DNA from: Devosia lucknowensis
GTDB taxonomy: Bacteria > Pseudomonadota > Alphaproteobacteria > Rhizobiales > Devosiaceae
DNA: 64,000 nt
Direction of reading: 5' to 3'
Assembly: GCF_900177655.1 (NCBI RefSeq)
Contig: NZ_FXWK01000002.1
Coordinates: 682,001 to 746,000, forward strand
In this document: in pieces, positions 63,867 to 64,000 of the stretch
Layout of the letters: every line of letters begins with the position of its first letter
How positions within the stretch are numbered: the stretch's first letter is position 1
Made by a program: the position numbers and the translations under genes
The notes under the pieces: model-generated
Databases searched by the model: none
Told to the model about the DNA's origin: nothing
Seen by the model: the letters and a program-made list of their open reading frames with translations, nothing else

Positions 63867-63932
63867 GTCACTTGAAATTGGACGCCAGTGCAGAACATTG
63901 GTTGTTAAAGCAGAACTTTGGTGTTTTCACCA
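63867..63932. repeat. right transposon end with phased TnsB-type sites
   Basis: Reading inward on the minus strand: ACCAAAGTTCTGCTTT (63922-63907), ACCAATGTTCTGCACT (63902-63887) and a degenerate third site TCCAATTTCAAGTGAC (63882-63867). All three are exactly 20 bp apart, like the closely packed sites of a Tn7 right end. Terminal bases are TGGTGAAAAC. Confidence 0.85.
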
Positions 63933-63937
63933 CTGGG
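63933..63937. repeat. 5-bp target site duplication, right copy (CTGGG)
   Basis: Direct repeat of 27347-27351 abutting the right terminus (...TTTTCACCA). Confidence 0.92.
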
Positions 63938-64000
63938 GGCAAATTCTGGAAGCTCGTCGAGAAAGAGCACGCCGTTATGCGCAAGGCTGGCTTCGCCGGG
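63933..64000 (-). pseudogene. comM: comM, N-terminal side of the break (continues beyond window)
   Basis: Minus strand encodes [20 protein letters not shown], the Walker B region of ComM/YifB, then AP at the junction; the frame then runs into the element (SGENTKVLL) and stops at TAA. The insertion therefore lies three codons after the Walker B motif and should abolish ComM function. Confidence 0.93.

Larger units (their letters stand above)
27352..63932. mobile_element. Tn7-like transposon inserted in comM (36,581 bp)
   Basis: Left terminus TGCTGAACCTCGCAAAGTTC and right terminus (read inward) TGGTGAAAACACCAAAGTTC share TG.TGAA and the AAAGTTCTGC core repeat. The element carries tnsA, tnsB, tnsC and tnsD/tniQ, and is flanked by CTGGG duplications that restore comM in frame when collapsed. 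As in Tn7, tns genes run from the end with closely phased repeats (right) toward the end with spaced repeats (left). Cargo is mostly defence-like plus a large tyrosine recombinase and umuDC. No TnsE or CRISPR-Cas genes are present. Confidence 0.95.

Noticed and set aside
27352..63932. CRISPR array or Cas genes (CAST-type element)
   Set aside because: No regularly spaced repeats and no Cas12k or Cascade-like proteins were seen; one full-length TnsD is present, matching protein-guided targeting.
27352..63932. TnsE-like targeting gene
   Set aside because: No gene of suitable position or sequence near tnsD; the following gene is HEPN/TOPRIM.

Overview
The window is a piece of an alphaproteobacterial chromosome. 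The protein families and gene order (mutS-glnD-murJ-trpS; an isocitrate lyase gene beside an XRE/ScfR-type regulator; xylAB) suggest Hyphomicrobiales, possibly Devosiaceae; this is an inference from gene content, not from a marker gene. No rRNA, tRNA or CRISPR array was recognised.

Region 1 (1-27351) is ordinary chromosome. It holds the minus-strand housekeeping run mutS > glnD > murJ > trpS (trpS runs off the left edge), a glycine-rich autotransporter, a RibD/DHFR-like reductase, a DUF2189 membrane protein, a pentose-use block (GH43 beta-xylosidase, xylB-xylA, a LacI regulator, aldose epimerase) with a LOV-type sensor kinase inside it, a YafY/WYL regulator, a glyoxylate-shunt block (ScfR-like regulator, a 75-residue protein, aceA with a perfect GntR-type palindrome), a CSD-DUF1294 membrane protein, a NUDIX hydrolase, and the 3' part of comM.

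Region 2 (27352-63932) is a complete 36,581-bp Tn7-like transposon inside comM. Both ends carry TnsB-type repeats (core AAAGTTCTGC), and the element is flanked by a 5-bp direct repeat CTGGG (27347-27351 and 63933-63937). Removing the element and one repeat restores comM in frame just after its Walker B motif. The transposition genes tnsA-tnsB-tnsC-tnsD/tniQ (35728 down to 29653) form a tightly overlapping minus-strand operon. No TnsE and no CRISPR components are present, so targeting of comM by TnsD is the likely route.

The cargo is mostly defence-like. Near the left end are an unknown gene and a HEPN/TOPRIM protein. Beyond tnsA lie: a cytosolic FtsH-like AAA+/M41 protease with a 74-residue overlapping partner, and a divergent two-gene operon; a PLD-family nuclease; a DUF262-DUF1524 (GmrSD-like) protein with a RAMA-like tail; a zinc-ribbon protein; a six-gene module of RHH protein, DUF499 ATPase, DUF3780, DUF1156 methyltransferase, PLD-SNF2 helicase and a nuclease-like protein, resembling Hma-type (helicase-methylase-ATPase) anti-phage systems; three unknown genes; a very large tyrosine recombinase; an SOS-regulated umuDC pair whose UmuD has Cys in place of the catalytic Ser; a possible uracil-DNA-glycosylase-fold protein; a metallophosphoesterase lacking its first metal ligand; and a small membrane protein next to the right end.

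Region 3 (63933-64000) is the continuation of comM upstream of the insertion. The least explained and most promising part is the AAA+/M41 locus (36128-40039), with paired direct-repeat operator candidates between its divergent halves.
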